Source: Candidatus Zhuqueibacterota bacterium RBG_16_48_16
Lineage (GTDB): Bacteria; Zhuqueibacterota; Zhuqueibacteria; Residuimicrobiales; Sediminimicrobiaceae
NCBI GenBank assembly: GCA_001771235.1
Contig: METF01000149.1
Span: 4,416 to 13,143, forward strand
Length of the DNA: 8,728 bases
Direction of reading: 5' to 3'
Shown: piece by piece, positions 6,850 through 8,728 of the stretch
How positions within the stretch are numbered: position 1 is the stretch's first letter
Layout: the number at the start of each line of letters is the position of its first letter
Notes under the pieces: generated by a model
Told to the model about the DNA's origin: nothing
Databases searched by the model: none
The model's input: only the letters and a program-made list of their open reading frames with translations
Position numbers and translations under genes: made by a program

Positions 6850-7835
6850 CTTAACAACACCATCCTTTTTGTTTTAATAAATTCATTATTTATCTTTAAT
6901 TGGTAAATATAAATTCCGTTGGCTATGTCAGATGCATCAAAATTAACATTATAAGTATCTGCTCTCTGAAATTCATTGACCAAAGTACTGATTTCCCTTC
7001 CTAAGAGATCAAATATTTTCAAAGTGACAAAAGATGCTTTGGGGATCGAATATGAAATTTTTGTTGCCGGATTAAATGGATTAGGATAATTTTGATTCAA
7101 AATAAATTGCTGTACAGTTTTTTCAGGGACATTAACATTTACAGGCGTTTCATATAATGCGATGACTTCCTCCGGACTAAAGGCATAGGGATAAAAACGG
7201 AGGTCATCAATCATACCATTATAGGTGGGATCGGGCCAGTGGCTTCTGCCAATGTAATTGGCGCTGTCAGGTATTAAATCTTCAGGATCAACCAGCACAT
7301 CACCTTCATTTACCACAAGGTCATCATTTAAATAGAATTTTAAGGAATCTCCTTTTAAAATGAAGGCGCTAAAATACCATGTATTTGTTTCAATAGAATC
7401 GGGCATAAAATCTTTCCAGGTAAAAGCACCATTAGGTGGTTGCCCACCGAGAGTTATATGTAATTTATTTGGAACCCAGCCATCTCGTGGGCAAAGATAC
7501 AAGGTACGTACATTTGGCATTGAATTGCCAAAGCTGTAAACACGTTGCCAATTACCGCCTCCGGCCCAATTAAACCAACAGGTAATGGTTACGTCCTGGA
7601 CAAAATCCAATAATCCCAGAGGAAGTGTCACATAACCACTGACGCCATCAAGCAGCATGACTTTGCCCCTGATTGGATCATCCGCAAAACTTACACCGTT
7701 AGGTGTCATTTCCCCGTGGAAATAACCTAATGCATCTTCAACATTCGTGTCTAAAGGCCAATGTGCATCTTCTTGTGCAATACCCATGCTTATGCAAACT
7801 AGCAAAGCAGAAGAAATAATGAGTATAGTTTTCAT
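6846..7835 (-). CDS. secreted LamG-like (concanavalin A-fold) protein with T9SS type A sorting domain; stop codon supplied by intron
   Basis: The 329-residue protein has a signal peptide at 1-21 (hydrophobic core 'ILIISSALLVCISMGIA'). Residues about 22-230 are a LamG-like jelly roll: 'AHWPLDTNVEDALGYFHG', 'VMLLDGVSGYVTLPLG', 'DVTITCWFNW' (81-90), 'LKFYLNDDLVV' and the closing 'YNGMIDDLRFYPYAFSPEEV', a standard ending for this fold. The T9SS type A domain is at 244-329: 'FILNQNYPNPFNPATKISYS', 'DLLGREISTLV', 'NGIYIYQLK', ending 'KTKRMVLLR'. It should be exported by Sec and then T9SS and is probably a surface or extracellular ligand-binding protein. AAGGGAG at 7843-7849, 7 nt upstream, supports the ATG. 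The third base of the last codon (AGG) and the stop TGA are the first four bases of the group II intron remnant (GTGA), yet the C-terminus has normal length and sequence. The gene is more AT-rich than its neighbours at 4841-5935 and 1-2018. It begins 74 bp after the 7910-8728 gene, so the two may share a transcript. Confidence 0.92.
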   Translation of the reverse strand: MKTILIISSALLVCISMGIAQEDAHWPLDTNVEDALGYFHGEMTPNGVSFADDPIRGKVMLLDGVSGYVTLPLGLLDFVQDVTITCWFNWAGGGNWQRVYSFGNSMPNVRTLYLCPRDGWVPNKLHITLGGQPPNGAFTWKDFMPDSIETNTWYFSAFILKGDSLKFYLNDDLVVNEGDVLVDPEDLIPDSANYIGRSHWPDPTYNGMIDDLRFYPYAFSPEEVIALYETPVNVNVPEKTVQQFILNQNYPNPFNPATKISYSIPKASFVTLKIFDLLGREISTLVNEFQRADTYNVNFDASDIANGIYIYQLKINNEFIKTKRMVLLR

Positions 7836-7909
7836 TTTATTTCTCCCTTTTGGTTAATTGAATGATTGTCTTATATTTTTTTGTAATAGTGCGATACTAG
7901 CGCAGCTAA

Positions 7910-8728
7910 TCATTTCTGCAATATCAATTTCCGTGTTTCAGTATAGTCACTAGTTTGCAAACTGGACAAATAAATACCACTTGGTTGTTCCGATGCATCC
8001 CATTGCACCTCATATTCTCCTGATGACAAGAATCCGTTTGCTAAATTTGCCACTTCCTGACCTGCGAGATTGCAGATTTTTAGGCTGACTTTTTCTGATT
8101 TTGTCAAATGAAAACGCAAGGTTGTTGTTGGATTAAAAGGATTCGGATAATTTTGCGACAAGCCGAATTGACCAGGGAGTTCGCCAGCCTGTTGATTCAC
8201 ACGAGAGAATGCAGGAGAAACATCAGCAAAGGAGGTTCCCACGCGAGCTTCATCATAATAGCATGTTATGCCTTCGGTCATCCCTAAATGACATACGACC
8301 TGATTAAATCCATTATCCAATAAGGTACATGCTCCGGAGACGGCCATATCAGCCACATCAGGTTCTATGCTAGGGTCCGGATTAACCCACAAATAGGCCA
8401 TTTCATCTGCACCGTCGCCGGACATTACTACCTTTGCTACGAGCCAGGCAAGTCCGTCAAAATAGCTGAATGAACTCGGATAATTTAGACTACCCAAATC
8501 CCCAATAATACCCCAATAGTCATTTCCCCAGTTTTTGCCAAAATAGGCGACTTCTCCATAATTCAACCAAAATGAAACGCCCTGCCATGAATTGCTAACA
8601 AGACCGGGATTATCGATCTCCATCAAAAAACTTAGCCAGTACTCTTTGCCCGCCTCATCAGGCCAGGTGGTTTCCAGAAAGCGAGCGGCCCGGCAGCCTA
8701 TGCCTTGAGGCGAAAAGCCTACCAACTG
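7910..8728 (-). CDS. C-terminal part of a secreted concanavalin A-like protein with T9SS type A sorting domain, 5'-truncated by window edge
   Basis: The frame is open to base 8728 (272 codons plus TGA) and the true start lies outside. Visible blocks are 'KEYWLSFLMEID', 'WQGVSFWLNYGEVAYFGKNW', 'GLAWLVAKVVMSGDGADEMA', 'YLWVNPDPSIEPDVADM' and 'YYDEARVGTSFADVSP'. This order, with 'LWVNP' and '(Y/F)DE.RVGTS(F/W)ADV.P', recurs in my recollection in secreted jelly-roll proteins of PEP-CTERM or T9SS bacteria. The sorting domain follows: 'FGLSQNYPNPFNPTTTLRFH', 'LAGQEVANLANGF', 'SGIYLSSLQ', ending 'TRKLILQK'. The function of the jelly roll is unknown; binding of glycan or matrix is a guess from fold. 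A weak TGCG/CGCA hairpin after the stop is not a convincing terminator, so read-through into the 6846-7835 gene is likely. The only start-like codon near the edge (TTG at 8725) is probably an internal leucine. Confidence 0.88.
   Translation of the reverse strand, partial: QLVGFSPQGIGCRAARFLETTWPDEAGKEYWLSFLMEIDNPGLVSNSWQGVSFWLNYGEVAYFGKNWGNDYWGIIGDLGSLNYPSSFSYFDGLAWLVAKVVMSGDGADEMAYLWVNPDPSIEPDVADMAVSGACTLLDNGFNQVVCHLGMTEGITCYYDEARVGTSFADVSPAFSRVNQQAGELPGQFGLSQNYPNPFNPTTTLRFHLTKSEKVSLKICNLAGQEVANLANGFLSSGEYEVQWDASEQPSGIYLSSLQTSDYTETRKLILQK

Noticed and set aside
7836..7909. Terminator between the third and second T9SS cargo genes
   Set aside because: Only a 4-bp TGCG/CGCA stem with a 7-nt loop is present and no clear U-run follows on the minus strand.
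8723..8725. TTG at 8725 as the start of the third T9SS cargo protein
   Set aside because: The frame stays open to the window edge, no signal peptide follows the TTG and the first visible residues already look like the middle of a domain, so the gene is truncated by the window.

Overview
The window looks like a chromosomal segment from a Gram-negative bacterium of the Fibrobacterota-Chlorobiota-Bacteroidota sphere that has a type IX secretion system (T9SS). The three C-terminal sorting domains carry the 'QNYPNPFNP' signature, which I associate most with Ignavibacteriota, Calditrichota, KSB1 and Marinimicrobia-like lineages rather than with Bacteroidia. The TonB-dependent receptor shows that there is an outer membrane. 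Placement below this level is inference. Every real gene reads on the minus strand.

Layout from low to high coordinates (the reverse of transcription): (i) 1-2018, a TonB-dependent outer-membrane receptor, complete at its N-terminus and cut by the window edge. Ahead of it lies a promoter region with three 8-bp direct repeats at exact 15-bp steps and a 14-bp palindrome. (ii) 2176-4437, a membrane-anchored SGNH/GDSL-type hydrolase fused to a TPR array. (iii) 4438-4840, a non-coding stretch with an imperfect inverted repeat built from CACAGAG/CACAAAG heptamers, a second hairpin, and a strong terminator-like hairpin that ends the next gene. (iv) 4841-5935, a secreted LamG-like protein with a T9SS sorting domain. 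(v) 5936-6220, its AT-rich leader with several Shine-Dalgarno-like motifs. (vi) about 6221-6849, the 5' part of a group II intron (domains I-III) that has lost its reverse transcriptase and domains V/VI. (vii) 6846-7835, a second secreted LamG-like/T9SS protein whose stop codon lies inside the intron's first bases. (viii) 7910-8728, the C-terminal part of a third T9SS cargo protein with a concanavalin A-like fold.

The genes read as a cell-surface module: three secreted, probably glycan- or surface-binding lectin-fold proteins, an envelope SGNH-TPR protein, and an outer-membrane transporter. No SusD partner, polysaccharide lyase or glycoside hydrolase is visible, so calling it a polysaccharide utilisation locus is not justified.

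The most unusual item is the intron remnant. It sits in transcriptional orientation exactly at the last codon of a T9SS cargo gene, so the host protein keeps a normal C-terminus while the intron supplies the stop codon. I saw no convincing wholly new multi-gene system, and no tRNA, rRNA, CRISPR array or transposase.
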